Assembly: GCF_905404315.1 (NCBI RefSeq) | Contig: NC_066288.1 | Coordinates: forward strand, 8,456,501-8,520,500 | DNA: 64,000 nt | Direction: 5' to 3' | Source of the DNA: Leptidea sinapis | Lineage: Eukaryota > Arthropoda > Insecta > Lepidoptera > Pieridae | Shown: piece by piece, positions 11,561-24,079 of the stretch | How positions within the stretch are numbered: position 1 is the first letter of the stretch | Layout of the letters: each line of letters opens with the position of its first letter | Program-made: the position numbers and the translations under genes | Notes under the pieces: model-generated | Databases searched by the model: none | What the model was told of the DNA's origin: nothing | The model's input: the letters and a program-made list of their open reading frames with translations, nothing else

Positions 11561-11844
11561 ACCTGACCATTTTGCGATTACTTAAATTGACATAACTTTA
11601 AACTGAAGAAATACGCACTGCAATGTGCTAATATGTGCGAAATAACAAATTGCTTAATAGTCAGGGTAAATGGGTTCCTCATGGCTTGTAAATAAATGTT
11701 AAGTTGACATAATGTTATTTACTTATATTATTGAGTACACGAGCTATGAATGCCACTTGACAATTTATATCATATACCAACTGCTGAAATCATAGCCCTC
11801 ATGTGACCAAATGTCATTGAAGACTGTGATCGTTTATATTTTAT

Positions 11845-12075
11845 TTGTAAATTGACACACTTTTTACACAAATTATCTAGCCCCAAACTAGGCATAGACA
11901 TCGATATATTTAATACAATATACTTACTAACATAAATACATATAAAGATCCATGACTCAGAAACAAACATCGATATTCATTATGTAAATGAATGCACCTA
12001 CCGGGATACGAACCCGGGACCTCTAGCTTAGTAGTCAGGGTCACTAACCAATCGGCTATATGGGTCGTCAAATTG
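11845..12075 (-). mobile_element. tRNA-derived SINE, family 3, copy 1
   Basis: The minus-strand head has a tRNA-like core with B-box GGGTTCGTATCCC and an A-box region around GCCGATTGGTTAGTGACC, near 12002-12068. It continues with a body holding the complements of ATTTAATACAATATACTTAC and TTGACACACTTTTTACACAA. A second copy with the same order lies at 54407-54680. Confidence 0.75.
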
Positions 12076-13014
12076 GCAGGAATATTGCAGCTATTATAAA
12101 TGAATAAGTGCTGTCCTGGCTATCGGTGTTTTGCCATATATATTAAATACCCCGCGCCCTAAATAACTCCTCAAACAAACACAAACACGTACATAAATAC
12201 AGACAAACAAACATACATACATGCACACATTACACAATACATCACCGCACTCGCCAGCGTGTTCTATGCTCTTCACTTCTAATAATGTTAACACATTATT
12301 TATATAACTCTTCGGGTACCTATAACGACTATTGTAAAGATCTCTTTCGCTAACTCTTTTGGATATGTAAGTATGGTGATGCGAGATAAATTTAAAAAAA
12401 GTAAAAAGTTTCAGGCTATGTATAAAAATAGGCGTTTGAGTGTCTGATTTTTATGGAATATACACAGTATAAATATTTATATACACCAACAGAATCTTCG
12501 CAACACACCATTTTGTAAGCAAAGCAGTTCGAGATGGCTTTTTCCTCCGATTTTCTTCATAAAATTCTATATTTAACGCTAACTGATAGATACAGCCTAC
12601 GCTGTCAATAGCGAATACTATTTTTCATTGTTTTTCAGAATTGTTAATATCTGACTTGTAAATCCAGACATTAGTATCATATCTTTTCACCCAGATGAAT
12701 TCTTCCTTGTCACAGCTGAATATACCACTGCGATTCATGTTTCATGGCACCATGCCACAATGAACGTGGGTTCTATTCAGCCTGAGAAACGGTACTCATG
12801 TGTTTAAAATGGTTTATTACAAACCTTTCCCCGTCCAAATGAGATAGTAGTATGAAAGTCTAATTTGATATTTACGAGTTCTTTTTAACCTCTTTAAATG
12901 ACAGCAATTTACATTCGGACATCGATAATGAAAAGCCAAAGATAAGATTACACGTAGATTATGATAATAATTAGCTACTAACATAATTAAACATCATCGG
13001 ACTGTGTTAGCACA
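12076..13014. other. Upstream region of the first carboxypeptidase gene
   Basis: AT-rich flank with CA-rich simple sequence near 12175-12235. No core promoter or 5' untranslated exon could be placed with confidence. Confidence 0.3.
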
Positions 13015-16000
13015 ATGTGGTTCTATTTAATAGCGTTTTATTTACTCACACATAATGTGCAAGGTAAAATCAATAAGTTTTTAAATGGCGCCATTATAAG
13101 ACGTTAATAATCACGTAATTAATTTTACAGCACAGTTTGGTGACCATAAACAGTACTCCAGTTATGTGACGGTCCGTGAAGGAGCCCATATGTTCTACTG
13201 GTTGTTTTATACCACAGCTAATGTATCTAGCTATGTGGAAAGGCCCGTGGTAGTGTGGTTACAAGGAGGACCGGGCGGTTCTTCGACTGGTATTGGTAAT
13301 TTCGATATATTAGGCCCACTTGATTTGTCCTTACAAGAACGGAATTATACATGGGTAAGATTTAGTTATACTCTTAAGTTTGATAAAGGAATACGAATTG
13401 AAGACATCTAAAACAACAGTTTTATAGTAGGGCATTTAAATGTTATCAACATTTGACACTTTATCAAAATTGAAAAACGTTACTTCGTTACTAAACGCTA
13501 ATACTAACACGATATATATTTATCAAAATTAGAATTATACAATTCTTGTCTTTTTTCTATTAATTTGTCTTATTAACCATTCTTAACATAATGAACAAAT
13601 TTTGTCAAAAAACTTCTTTAATTAGCTTTTATAAATCTAATTAATGAAATCTTTGAAATTCATTTTCAAACGTCGGATTGAATTAAACCTTAAGGCCGCT
13701 ATATCCCAATAAATCGCTAAAATAGCACATAATTGAAACCATTTCTTGACAGTTTATATAAAGCTTATATTTTAACAAAAAAAAATTATCTACACAAATA
13801 TATTATCAGACGAAAATTCGTTTTTCATTACATTTCTGTTTTTTGTAGACAGTGCGAAAAAAAATCACCAGAATAGCCCTGATTTTTACAGTTGGAGCCA
13901 TGCTAATCATTCAATCTAGATTAAAATTGTAGTAAATTTATTAATTGTACATTAATACTATTTAACATGATATAGTTTTGTTAGTTTTGTAAAGAAAATT
14001 GTATTATGTTTGTAATTAATAAAAAATGCTTCTAATTTAGAAATTTTATCTATCTCTATCTTGTGCGAGAGAGGTAACCTAGCTTCGCTCGATTCCTCAA
14101 GGACATTGGCTTGGTCCCCAGCCTTAAGTGCACCGGTGACAATGCAATAATTTAAATAGTGTATCTTACTGTTTGCTATTACTATTCTGTGTATGTCTGT
14201 TTGTATCTAACGTTGTTGAGTTTAACGTTGTCGTTGACGAGATTTTCGACTCCTTCAAAATACCGGAAAAAAAATGAAAATTTGCAGACTTATCAACTAC
14301 CGCGGGCAATTCAATAAGTCTATCCTATTTTTCTTACCAGCCATCTTTAGTATTAGCTATTTTTTATGTCTGTTACCCGGTAGTGTCTTTGTCCCAAAGT
14401 TTATCTTTGGCGCGTGTACATACGCGCACACCAAAAAAGAGGATTGTTCTTTGATACAAAATTATCTGTATATATATATATATATTTGTAAAACTAAAAA
14501 AACAGTCGATAAATTGAAAGATTACTTATGAAGAAATGATGAACCAATACGTTCTTAAAAAAATACGTTAATTAAATTGAATAGAAACAAAATCATAGAT
14601 TGGCATATTATTAAATTAAAAATTGAAAGGGTTGTTATAAAAGTATATTTGAATGAAAAAATGACAGTAACATCGTTTGATTGTGAAGTGGGATAGACGA
14701 TAGGGAATTAAGATTTGAACAATAAAATATAATGACATCAAACGCGGGCTAAAGATATAAAAATACAATCTAATATGTATTTTAAGTTTTCAGTTCGGTT
14801 AACGTTAGATAGTTAGTTATCATAACTGTTGTTCAAGCTACCAGTGCGTTACAAAATTAAATTGAAATTAATACCCCAAATTCTACGCAAAATCGTAACT
14901 GTGCTCGTCATATTGGGAATAAGATGTTAAGCTTCATAAGCACAGCAATTTTACTAGCTAAGGCTACAAACCGAAACATGATAATGTTTGCACATAGCTA
15001 GCAGAAATAAGCGCCACTGTAGTATCTAGACAGCATCCTGTGCAAGCAAATATTTATGTTATACTAGCTGACTCGACAGACGTTGTTCTGTATATAATAA
15101 ATAAAATAATGTTTTTATATGAATTCGTCAATAATATAACATAAGATCAAAAATTACTTCGTAAAATATGCACCCTGCTGTCGTAATGAAATTGTTTCAC
15201 AGCAGAACTGTCAAACCATGCGTCAATAAATTCTTCATAGAAATTATGTATGGACACATGTTGTTTTTATTTAATTTAGCGGCATTTTCCTATTTATTCA
15301 CCTTTTAAACCTTCTCTGGACTTCCACAAATAATTCAAGATCTAAATTTGCCAAATGATCCAAAAAGATTTATGTTTGTATTATAGGTAAAGAATTTTAA
15401 CGTTGTCTTCGTGGATAATCCGGTTGGAACAGGATTCAGCTACGTTGATGATCCTCAATATCTTACGACAACCAATGATGAGATTGGTAAGTTGTTTCGG
15501 TTAGAATTGCGTAAATTAATACTGTCTACAGTATATGCGAATTTATAGATTTTGTCATAAGGTTTAAATGTTAACAGGGTTTTGTATTTTTGTTTCAGCT
15601 CTAGATTTTGTTGAACTTATGCGAGGTTTTTACCGAAACCATCCCGAATTTGAAGGTGTGCCACTTTATATTTACGGCCAGTCTTATGGTGGGAAAATGG
15701 CTGTAGATATGGGCATTCGTATGCGTGAGGTAAGCTTAATGTGTTTGATGCTGCATTTTCTGAAATCCATAGGTCTCATGGGCTAAATTTACAAATAGGT
15801 TTTATTTATAAGGCGATTGCTGGCTCTTGGCTGCTTGCTGCAAGATCCGGACCTAGAGCCGCTATAAATGAGCAACTAAATAAAAACTTACAAAATTATT
15901 ACTCCACTACTGGGATCACCACTGGGAGAGCCATTTGCACATGATGCCGGCTAAATTAGGAATACCACAACGGCGCCTTTTTCGGCCGTGAAGCAGTAAT

Positions 16001-19000
16001 GTGTCAACGTTATTGTGTTTCGGTCTGAAGGGCATCGTAGCTAGTGAAATTACTGGGCAAATGAGACATAACATCTTATGTCTCAAGGTGACGAGCGCAA
16101 TTGTAGTGCCGCTCAGAATTTTTGGGTTTTTCAATAATACTGAGCGGCACTGTATTGTTATAGGCAGGGCGTATCAATAAACGCCAGCTGAACGTCCTGC
16201 TCGTCTCGTCCCTAAAATCTCCGGTCATAAAAATAATTGAAAATAATATATAATTAAACATTAACTTTAACAAGGCGGATCTCTGGATTGTTTTTATTTT
16301 AAAATTTTTAATACTAGTTATCTATTAGTGAGTATAATGAAATTTTTATCTATAATTATATTTATTTGTATTCTCAAAAATATTATACTAAAGAAACAAT
16401 ACACATAATGTTACTCTTAAGGAATCTACCCAATATTGAAGTATATTAAAATTATAGGCCGAAGAAGCTGGGACAATCAGGTCAAATTTAAGAGGCATCG
16501 CTATGGGCAACGCCTGGATATCTCCTGTAGATGCCACACTCACCTGGGGTCCAATCCTGCTGGCTGCCGGACTTGTAGATCAAAGAGGGTACGAGAATAT
16601 TCAAAGATCAGCTCGGGAGGCTGAGAGGCTGTTCAACGAGGGTCACTTCTTTAACTCCACCGCTCAATGGGGACTAACGCAATCCCAGGTGTTTGCTGCA
16701 ACTGAAAATGTTGACTTCTACAACATTCTTACGAAGATGCCTTCTCGGTTCAATTTTGGGAACATTCATGGTGAGGGTCGCATTTTTGTATTTATAACTG
16801 CCAGTATCATGTTAGTTAGAGTAATTTTTACGATAACTGAGTAATCAAAAAAAAACTGAAATTTATTTTTCATGTTACACCTGCATTGAAACTGCGAGTT
16901 TAATGCCTGTTGACTGTTGAGCCACCAGAAACTAGTCAATTTCACACCATTGCGACTGCTTCCGAAATGAAGTTGCAGTCCTGGTTAATTTTTTTTTTTA
17001 CTTCAAACCTTTATGATTATCATTTTAACCATCAACTAAACTTACCATTTTTTTGCTATTTTTGTCAAACTCTCTAATTTTGGTTGCCTCCAGACATTAA
17101 TATTTGCACATTTAATGCAGATTAGGTATATGAAAATAGTATATTACGCACCTAGGGAGAAAAGTAGGTCATTCTCACCCGCGGAATATTGACAATCGCG
17201 GGTGGCAATGTCCTATATATTATAATACGTTTTTTTTGCCACCTGATGAAAAGCTCGCTTTTAGTCCCTGGTACAAGGGACAAAAATCGTCTTGCCTGGA
17301 GAGAATCAGCCACTTTTGTCATTCATACCATTGACTAAAAGACAACTTTACATCGAGGTGGGAAAAAATATATTGTTTGACGAGGGATGAAACAAGATGA
17401 CTACAGAAGCGATGAACGATACTGAACGAAGCGAGATCTGTTATCACTCGAATTTCTAATCAACAATTTGTTAAGATTTGAATTTCGTAATATGCAAATT
17501 GAGGTTGAGCACGTTATGAACTTTAAAGTAGATAGTGTAGATGGAGCCACAACCTGAAAGTTGAACAAGACTTACCAAGATTTACGAACCATACGTCACT
17601 CGAACGGAACGACGGAACCCGGGTTAGAGTCCCACATCGTCAATAAGTTTTTTGTTACAAATTTAATGCAATACACTATTTTTTCAAATTTGATCACATA
17701 CACTTAAAAAAATATCGTATTATTATTGAATAGTTTAAAAGTTCGCAGTACTGACAGTATAAAAATAAAAGATTTGAATTCTATTTCTAGCAAAATAAGA
17801 AGTACAAGTATATATATAGCATACGTTGTTATATGTTAACAGATAATTATTTTTACAATAATAGTATTTTACTTAACATTCCATACCTCCGTGGTTTGTT
17901 GATGCTATATATATATTATGAAGAAATTGTATTTTTTCATTTATTAAAATAAAAAAGACATTATTTAGGAACAGAAAGGTTACAAAAGTGCTTGTCAACT
18001 AATAGTACATATTCACAGCCGTATGTGACCTTTGCAGTACAGTGGAAGTACTTGTTGTACCAATTATGTATTTATCAGTAGTTAATACTATCACTAAATC
18101 AAGGTAACTTAACTTACCCAGAAAAGTAGCAGAATTTTCGAGTTGGATAGCTAGGCTAAGTCGTTAGCCGAAATACATGTTTTGTAGATGTTTACATGTT
18201 ATGGACATGGAAACAGTATTACATTGAACAAATAAATTTTGTTAATCAAATTAATGAGCCAATACTCAATGATATTGCTCATATAATACAAATACAACAC
18301 TTATCGCAGTATTAACAATGTCAAGAGTCTAAAGTTTGCGAACAAACAATTTATTTACGTATAACTCTATAATTGAGGTTAGATATCTATATATATAAAA
18401 ATGAATTGCTGTTCGTTAGTCTCGCTAAAACTCGAGAATTGTGGAAGTCGAGAGAAGGTTTAAAAGGTGGATAAATAGGAAAATGCTGCTAAATTAAATA
18501 AAAACAACAAATTTGTATTTCCTTTGATATGTCCATACATAATTTCTATGAGAGTATTTATTGACGCACGGTTTGACAGTTCTGCTGTGAAGCAATTTCA
18601 GCTAGTTATAATATAAATTTAAAGCAGCCTAGCGAAGCTCTCTAAGAAAAAAGCGATTCACTCGATTGTATACAACATGCAGTCATTGATATATTGACTG
18701 ATGACGGGTATAATCTTGTAAAAAACGGATGTAGCCCAAATCCATTACGTTTTAATCAAATGTTCGCTTTCAAACTTAGCCGGATTATACTTCGTGGCCA
18801 ATGGCGATACTGTAATAAGTACTATATCAAACTTATCTCATATAACTGCACGTTTCATACTAAACTAAATTTCAATTTTTACTTAGGCAGTCCCACCGCT
18901 TATTACGTAGTATTTACATCCTCTTTGATTTATAAGTGTAAAATATACACATGACGTAAATTTTCATACTCTTGTTGTTTCATATCATTAATTATTCAGT

Positions 19001-22000
19001 TAATACCATAAAAAACAGTTGCCAATTGGCACCGGCCACGACAAGTCAGACAACTCTCGCCCGCTGACGCGCTATCTTCATTAGTTACCTACAAGACCAG
19101 CTTAGGCGCATCAGCTTATATAAATTATTTACCCGTAAAAAGACTTATGTATGTAAAATTTTCATATTTAACCAGTTAGCACCGCATCGAAAGAGCATTA
19201 GCTTTAATGAGGAAAGGGGGTAAGAAACTACACACCACTAAAGTAATTGATTTGGAAAATTATGAAAATTTTGATCTAACATAGACGCAATGTGATTCCA
19301 CTTAATCACATTAAAGCTCAACTTTTTCCAAAGTGGTGGTTTCCAACTTAACTTTTGAAAGTAATTAGGTTCAAACTTAGGACCAAAAATAAAAACTCAG
19401 AAATTAAATTTGAAAACAAAATGTATGAACGATGCGGGACTCGAACCCGCGACCTCTCGATTTGATTTAATGTTCGTGGCCTTTAGTAAGAATATGGATT
19501 TCAAAAATTCCATAGAAATTAATAAATTAAACAAATATTAGACGTTTGTGAATAACAATAATGCATAAGAACGGTAAATCTATAAATTTGTCTCTTCTTA
19601 TGTCACTTATAAGGCTAACCGATACTGGCCTTCATTCGTTTTACTCAAATATTACAAAATATTATTTCGGTCACACCAAGACCTGTTTATTATTCTACGT
19701 AAGCAAGTAAACAGTATGTCTGTATTAATAAAACCAAACATTTTAAACATGTCGTTGTAAAAAACATCACAACTTGGATCCATTGTAAAAACTAATTACC
19801 TATTATCAGTCGTAAAAGTACAATTTTTGCTATATCATCATCATCAGCCGAAAGACGTCCACTGCTGGATAAAGGCCTCTCCAAAGATTTCCACGACGAT
19901 CGGTCCTGCGCTGCCCTCATCCAACGTATTCCGGCGATCTTGCCCAGATCGTGTGTGATCTTGTGGTGGACCTACCAACACTGCATCATCTTCGGAACAG
20001 ATTAGACTTATTATTGTTAATTGACCAGATTAGTTTTGCTACTTATATACTTATTATAAATCAAACATTACAAAGTACATTAATGTTATCAATGCTATTT
20101 AAATATTAATGGTATTTAAGGTTTAAATTATTCGTTTCAATCATAACAATTGTATGACACCTTCTCTTATCCAGTGACACCTTTTAATTCCCTGATTGTT
20201 CTGATTCTACGCAAATGGTATATTCCCATATGGTTTGGCTTTAACTGTATTTTAATATATAATGTTGCATCATTTGATTGGTTTAATTCAGAAGCTTGAT
20301 ATATTTTCAAGGTATTTACTATTCACGTAAATATTTGATGTTAATATCAATTTAAATTCCTTGATTATTAATGTAAAAGTGACTTCACAGTTACGGGCTA
20401 CGCAGTTATCCTAAAAGAGATAAAGTCAAAGTCAAAGTCAAAATATCTTTATTCATTGAGATCATATTTGATCATTTTGAATCGTCAATTTAAGGTTTCT
20501 TATAATAATAAGAGCTACATAATGTAGTTTGTAAAAATAATACATATACTTATAGTCTAGAAAATTATAATATATATTTTGTTTTATTAAGACAGAGTTA
20601 GAGCATGTTCATTCCCAAGCATTTTTATCATCTAAGTAATCCGTTATTTTATAGTAAGCTTTTTTATAAAGTTTCCCTTTAATTGAATTTTTAAATTTGT
20701 TTATTGTCAGATTAAGCATATCACTTGGGAGTTTGTTATAGAAGCGTATACATTGCCCTTTAAATGATTTATCAACTTTATGGAGCCTGGTAGTGGTAAC
20801 AGCAAGCTTATCTTTATTCCTAGTATTAAACTTATGACAATCGCTATTTTTCTTAAACAAGTTAATATTCCTGTGCACATACATCAGATTTTCATAAATA
20901 TATTGACAAGTGACGGTCATTATACTTATCTCTTTAAATTTTTCACGGAGTGATTCTTTGGGACCCATATTGTAAATTGCACGTACAGCCCTCTTCTGCA
21001 GCACAAAGATGATGTTAATATCTGCAGCACTTCCCCACAGCAGTATACCATAAGACATAATGCTGTGAAAGTAGCTGAAATAGACTAGTCTAGCTGTGGC
21101 TAGAGATATAGAGATAGAGATGAGGAAATATGTCGAAATAGTTTTATATTTAATATACCAAAATTGTCTGCAGAATTCTCAAGAGATATGATGATTCGTG
21201 ACATGGAATATAATCCACAAAGAGACATGTCATTAGAAACAATAATGAATACACTGGTGAAACCAGCTCTGGGTATACCGGAGCACGTAGTATGGCAAGC
21301 TTCGTCGCGCATCGTGTTTGATACTTTAAGACCAGATTTCATGAAACCTGTGACAGAAGGCAGTATGTATTGAATTTTTATTTTTATAATTAGAGTCAGC
21401 AAAGCACCAAATATTTAAACAACCGAACAATTTAGTTTAAAACGAACAAGAATGGGACCTACAAGTACGGGGACAGTTTCTTGTGCCGCTTAATTTCTCT
21501 CAGAGCGCCATTTGTTTCTGAAGCGATAGTAGTATCTAGTATATTACAAATGACATCAAAAAGAATTCTAAAGGAATCAATTTTGAGAAAATAAATGCCT
21601 TTATACAGCATCGAATAGACAAAAGCACCAAGAGATATACTTTTGAGTTTTTTAATTAGAAATTATTATTAGCTTATACGATATTTTATATTTCTCTAAG
21701 TTCTTCAAAAATATTGCGACAAAGAGAAATTCTGACAAACACAGCAAAGCATAGTCTTGGCATAATAAATTTTGGCATGAAACAGTCATTATTAGAATAC
21801 ATAAGAATTAAAGGTGTTTATAAGTCACCGGTAGTCATATTATGATTGTTTCAATTAAATATACAACTTTGTCAGATACCTAAGCAATGTTAACCCAATA
21901 TTCCGATAGTAGGTTAACAGGGTCTATCGATGAAATATCGTAAAAGAAATGAAGCATAATATTATCTCGATATTCTTTTAGATTTATTTGTAGAATACGA

Positions 22001-23910
22001 GGACACACACCTTTACGGATAATTTTATGATAATCATCAGGAAATTGCGAAAATAGAGCATATGCTTTAACTTTCATCAAGGCTTGCCCTCTGCGATTTT
22101 GTTTTTTATAGATTCAATTCTCGGCTTCTCTTAATGTCCTCTTTATGTCCTGTCCATCTCCATTCGTTTATTGATTATTCTTTCATCACTATATGCCAAC
22201 TTATTATTGAAAGGTTTCTCTTATCAATAATGCAATATTTATCACAATGTAAAAAAAAGCTACCAATTATACCTTCAAATGTCGATACTCAGCGCGTTTG
22301 CCAAATAGAAAACATTGACAATTAATGTAACAGGAAAATTTCTTAAGCAATACCTATAATTTATAATTCTATTACAGTTGAAAAGTTACTCAACGAAACG
22401 GATATAATTGTAACAAAGTACAATGGAAATCTCGATCTGATTTGCAGCACGCCAGGTAAGAATTTATTTGTATGAAATAGCTAATATTTTTCCAATTAAA
22501 TACGTCATGCAACTCCCCATAAAGATCAATAATTCTTAATTTAAAATTTAGTGAAAATTTAATTCAATTAAGGTGTGTAAAAGCGATCGATATTTGAAAC
22601 AATGATTGGTAAAAGTCCTTGTTTAAAACCCCAACCGCCCATTTATAAATATTGTTATGTAGGTTACGTCGAATTTTCGCGACAGACCGACGGATGAAAT
22701 AGCATGACATACTGCTATATATATAATATATATAGATGCTTTAATTTACAAATTCAGTAAATTATAAATGTGTTTCTGTTAATGCAGGACAGATTCTGTG
22801 GATGGATCGTTTGAACTGGCCTGGAGCTGAAGGTTACAAAGCATTATTGTTATGTAGGTTACGTCGAATTTTCGCGACAGACCGACGGATGAAATAGCAT
22901 GACATACTGCTATATATATAATATATATAGCTGCTTTAATTTACAAATTCAGTAAATTATAAATGTGTTTCTGTTAATGCAGGACAGATTCTGTGGATGG
23001 ATCGTTTGAACTGGCCTGGAGCTGAAGGTTACAAAGCATCTCCACGCAATCCCATATGGGAGAATGATAGGTTGGAGGGCTACTACAAATCATATGGAAA
23101 CCTGCGATTCTTCTGGATAAATGATGCTGGCCACAGTGTATGATATACATTAATTACAGCTATTTTATAAAATTTAAAATCCATACTTATACAAAAGAAA
23201 ATGTGCGTGCAGTGTGTGTATGTTTACCAAATTCATGAGAACCGTAAGCTCAATTGTTAACCTTTGTGGTTTTTTTTTAGATGCTAATTTGACCTAGTTT
23301 TATATCGGTATATGTAATATGATAAATAAATAAAAAAAAAAATTGAAATGACACTTAGAACACAAATAAATATAATCTAGTAGATATCGTATATTTAAAG
23401 GATTTCATTATTTACATACGTAGACACTATGCACTTGAATAATTGTTTACATAACATTTTACGTCATAAATATTTTTGCATTCTAAGCATCACGTATTGC
23501 TCAGAAACTTCAGAAACTTCAGATCATCAATATTATATCATATATCAATATTATTGAAATAACATTTTCTTTTCCACGCTTTGTTTGTCTTTACGCTAGT
23601 ATATTGTATGTCTATAATTTTCGAAAATTTATTGAAGTAGGCGTTACTTTTTACGTTTATTCCGCCAATATTCTCTATTCTATATTCCGAGTCTCGTGCC
23701 AGATTTTGGCGAGACAACACGTCCTGAGAATGCCTAGTGTAGAGGCGAAACACGTGTCGAATTGTTTAAAAACAAATATTGGCGGAATTAACACTAAAAA
23801 AAATACTTAAATCATTTGTATATCTATAATTTTCACTCATATTTCAGGTCCCACGTGACAATCCATACGGCTCTAGGGCTTTCCTGCGAGACATGACCAC
23901 GTATGGATAG
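13015..23910 (+). CDS. Serine carboxypeptidase, SCPEP1-like (catalytic)
   Basis: Secreted or lysosomal serine carboxypeptidase (peptidase family S10) of the retinoid-inducible type, expected to remove C-terminal residues from peptides. Nine exons: 13015-13063, 13131-13354, 15387-15486, 15599-15729, 16458-16770, 21174-21359, 22378-22455, 22983-23137 and 23848-23910. They join in phase to a protein of about 432 residues, close to the family's roughly 450. Exon 1 encodes a signal peptide (MWFYLIAFYLLTHNVQG). The substrate/oxyanion motif WLQGGPGGSS is at 59-68. Nucleophile Ser153 is in YIYGQSYGGKM, Asp354 in YNGNLDLIC and His411 in WINDAGH followed by VP. LSWGP-type family sequence appears as LTWGPILLAAGL. 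Intron 6 starts with GC, not GT. A 195-bp duplication copies the exon 8 acceptor. The substrate is unknown. Confidence 0.9.
14878..15056 (-). mobile_element. SINE-like repeat, family 1, degenerate copy
   Basis: In intron 2 of the first carboxypeptidase gene, CGTAACTGTGCTCGTCA, AAGATGTTAAG, CAGCAATTTTACTAGCTA and GACAGCATCCTGTGCA follow the order of the family 1 minus-strand consensus with heavy decay. Confidence 0.6.
15063..15345 (-). mobile_element. Helitron-like fragment, paired with 18385-18615
   Basis: TAGCTGACTCGACAGACGTT opens the block. From about 15185 the sequence is the reverse complement of 18420-18605: TTCACAGCAGAACTGTCAAA, ATGCGTCAATAAATTCT, TTTAATTTAGC, CACCTTTTAAACCTTCTCTG and GACTTCCACAA. 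The assignment to Helitrons rests on general memory of lepidopteran repeats and is tentative. Confidence 0.5.
15918..16215 (+). mobile_element. SINE-like repeat, family 1, copy 3
   Basis: Nearly complete plus-orientation copy in intron 4 of the first carboxypeptidase gene. It runs from CACTGGGAGAGCCATTTGCA through TTTCGGTCTGAAGGGC and AGTGCCGCTCAGAATTTTTG to GAACGTCCTGCTCGTCTCGT, followed by CCCTAAAA. Confidence 0.8.
17440..17665 (+). mobile_element. tRNA-derived SINE, family 2, copy 2
   Basis: In intron 5, GGAGCCACAACCTGAAAGTT, GAACAAGACTTACCAAGATT and a decayed tRNA-like core ending CCCGGGTTAGAGTCCC match the reverse complement of 9880-10110. The A-box is largely lost. Confidence 0.65.
18385..18615 (+). 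mobile_element. Helitron-like fragment
   Basis: It starts TCTATATATATAAAAATGAA, TTGCTGTTCGTTAGTCTCGC and TAAAACTCGAGAA, a start I associate with lepidopteran Helitrons (5' TC). It continues to GCACGGTTTGACAGTTCTGC. The second half is repeated in inverse orientation at 15185-15345. No 3' hairpin end was seen. Confidence 0.5.
18616..19379. other. Intron 5 spacer with one short repeat
   Basis: CTTATTACGTAGTATTTACA with TCCTCTTTGATTT near 18898 recurs at 9676-9712 as CTTATTACGTAGTTTTACAT. Otherwise I see no feature. Confidence 0.4.
19380..19475 (-). mobile_element. tRNA-derived SINE, family 2, partial copy
   Basis: AACGATGCGGGACTCGAACC with CGCGACCTCTCGA is the B-box end of the tRNA-like core on the minus strand, flanked by the AAATTTGAAAACAAAATGTATG also seen beside 9930. 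The A-box half is missing. Confidence 0.55.
19837..19990 (-). mobile_element. RTE-type LINE 3' end
   Basis: TCATCATCATCAGCCGAAAG, GTCCACTGCTGGATAAAGGC and CTCTCCAAAGATTTCCACGA match the terminal part of the longer minus-strand RTE fragment at 27114-27480. Only the last part of the coding region and tail remain. Confidence 0.65.
20430..21105 (-). mobile_element. LINE 3' part with open C-terminal frame
   Basis: On the minus strand a 149-codon open frame (20609-21058) holds MSYGILLWGSAADINIIFVL, QKRAVRAIYNMG, YNTRNK-like FNTRNKDKL, CIRFYNKLP and YKITDYLDDKNAWE before the stop. This is the reverse-transcriptase C-terminus of a CR1/Jockey-group LINE. The upstream frame reads ATARLVYFSYFHS. The 3' end is a TTTGAC repeat (plus strand GTCAAAGTCAAAGTCAAA near 20425). 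It ends about 70 bp before exon 6 of the carboxypeptidase, inside intron 5. Confidence 0.8.
21445..21610 (+). mobile_element. LINE 3' untranslated tail
   Basis: CTCTCAGAGCGCCATTTGTT, AAAGGAATCAATTTTGAGAA and AATAAATGCC in intron 6 match the tails at 585-760 (inverse) and 26490-26610. Confidence 0.65.
22650..23039 (+). repeat. 195-bp tandem duplication over exon 8 acceptor
   Basis: Copies 22650-22844 and 22845-23039 differ at only one base by eye (ATATAGATGC versus ATATAGCTGC). Each contains the end of intron 7, its AATGCAG acceptor and the first 57 bases of exon 8. The second acceptor (exon from 22983) gives the full exon. Using the first (22788) and reading on meets a TAG after 17 more codons. 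It may be a true young duplication or an assembly artefact. Confidence 0.9.
23625..23815. mobile_element. MITE, relative of 11197-11402
   Basis: TTATTGAAGTAGGCGTTACT, TTCCGCCAATATT, then a loop with GATTTTGGCGAGACAACACG and the right arm GTGTCGAATTGTTTAAAAAC and ATATTGGCGGAATTAACAC. The loop is the reverse complement of that at 11270-11330. The left arm is damaged. It lies in intron 8, ending about 30 bp before exon 9. Confidence 0.7.
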
Positions 23911-23923
23911 CTTAGATATTAAA

Positions 23924-23929
23924 AATAAA
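23924..23929 (+). promoter_or_regulatory. Polyadenylation signal, first carboxypeptidase
   Basis: AATAAA lies 14 bases after the stop codon at 23908-23910, a short 3' untranslated region but the first canonical signal. Confidence 0.5.
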
Positions 23930-24079
23930 TTATTTTTTCGTTACATATCGTTTTATTGTTTTTTTATATCATTTTATTTTATACCTTGTAATCTTTATCC
24001 TTTGGCCTTTGAAAGTTTTTGAATACAATATACTGAAATACAAAATAAATCGAATACATCTACCTATTTTTTTCCGTCC

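Noticed and set aside
12094..12294. Cysteine-rich minus-strand frame (MYVCLFVCIYVRVCVC)
   Set aside because: The composition comes from a CA-rich simple repeat, not from a secreted cysteine-rich peptide.
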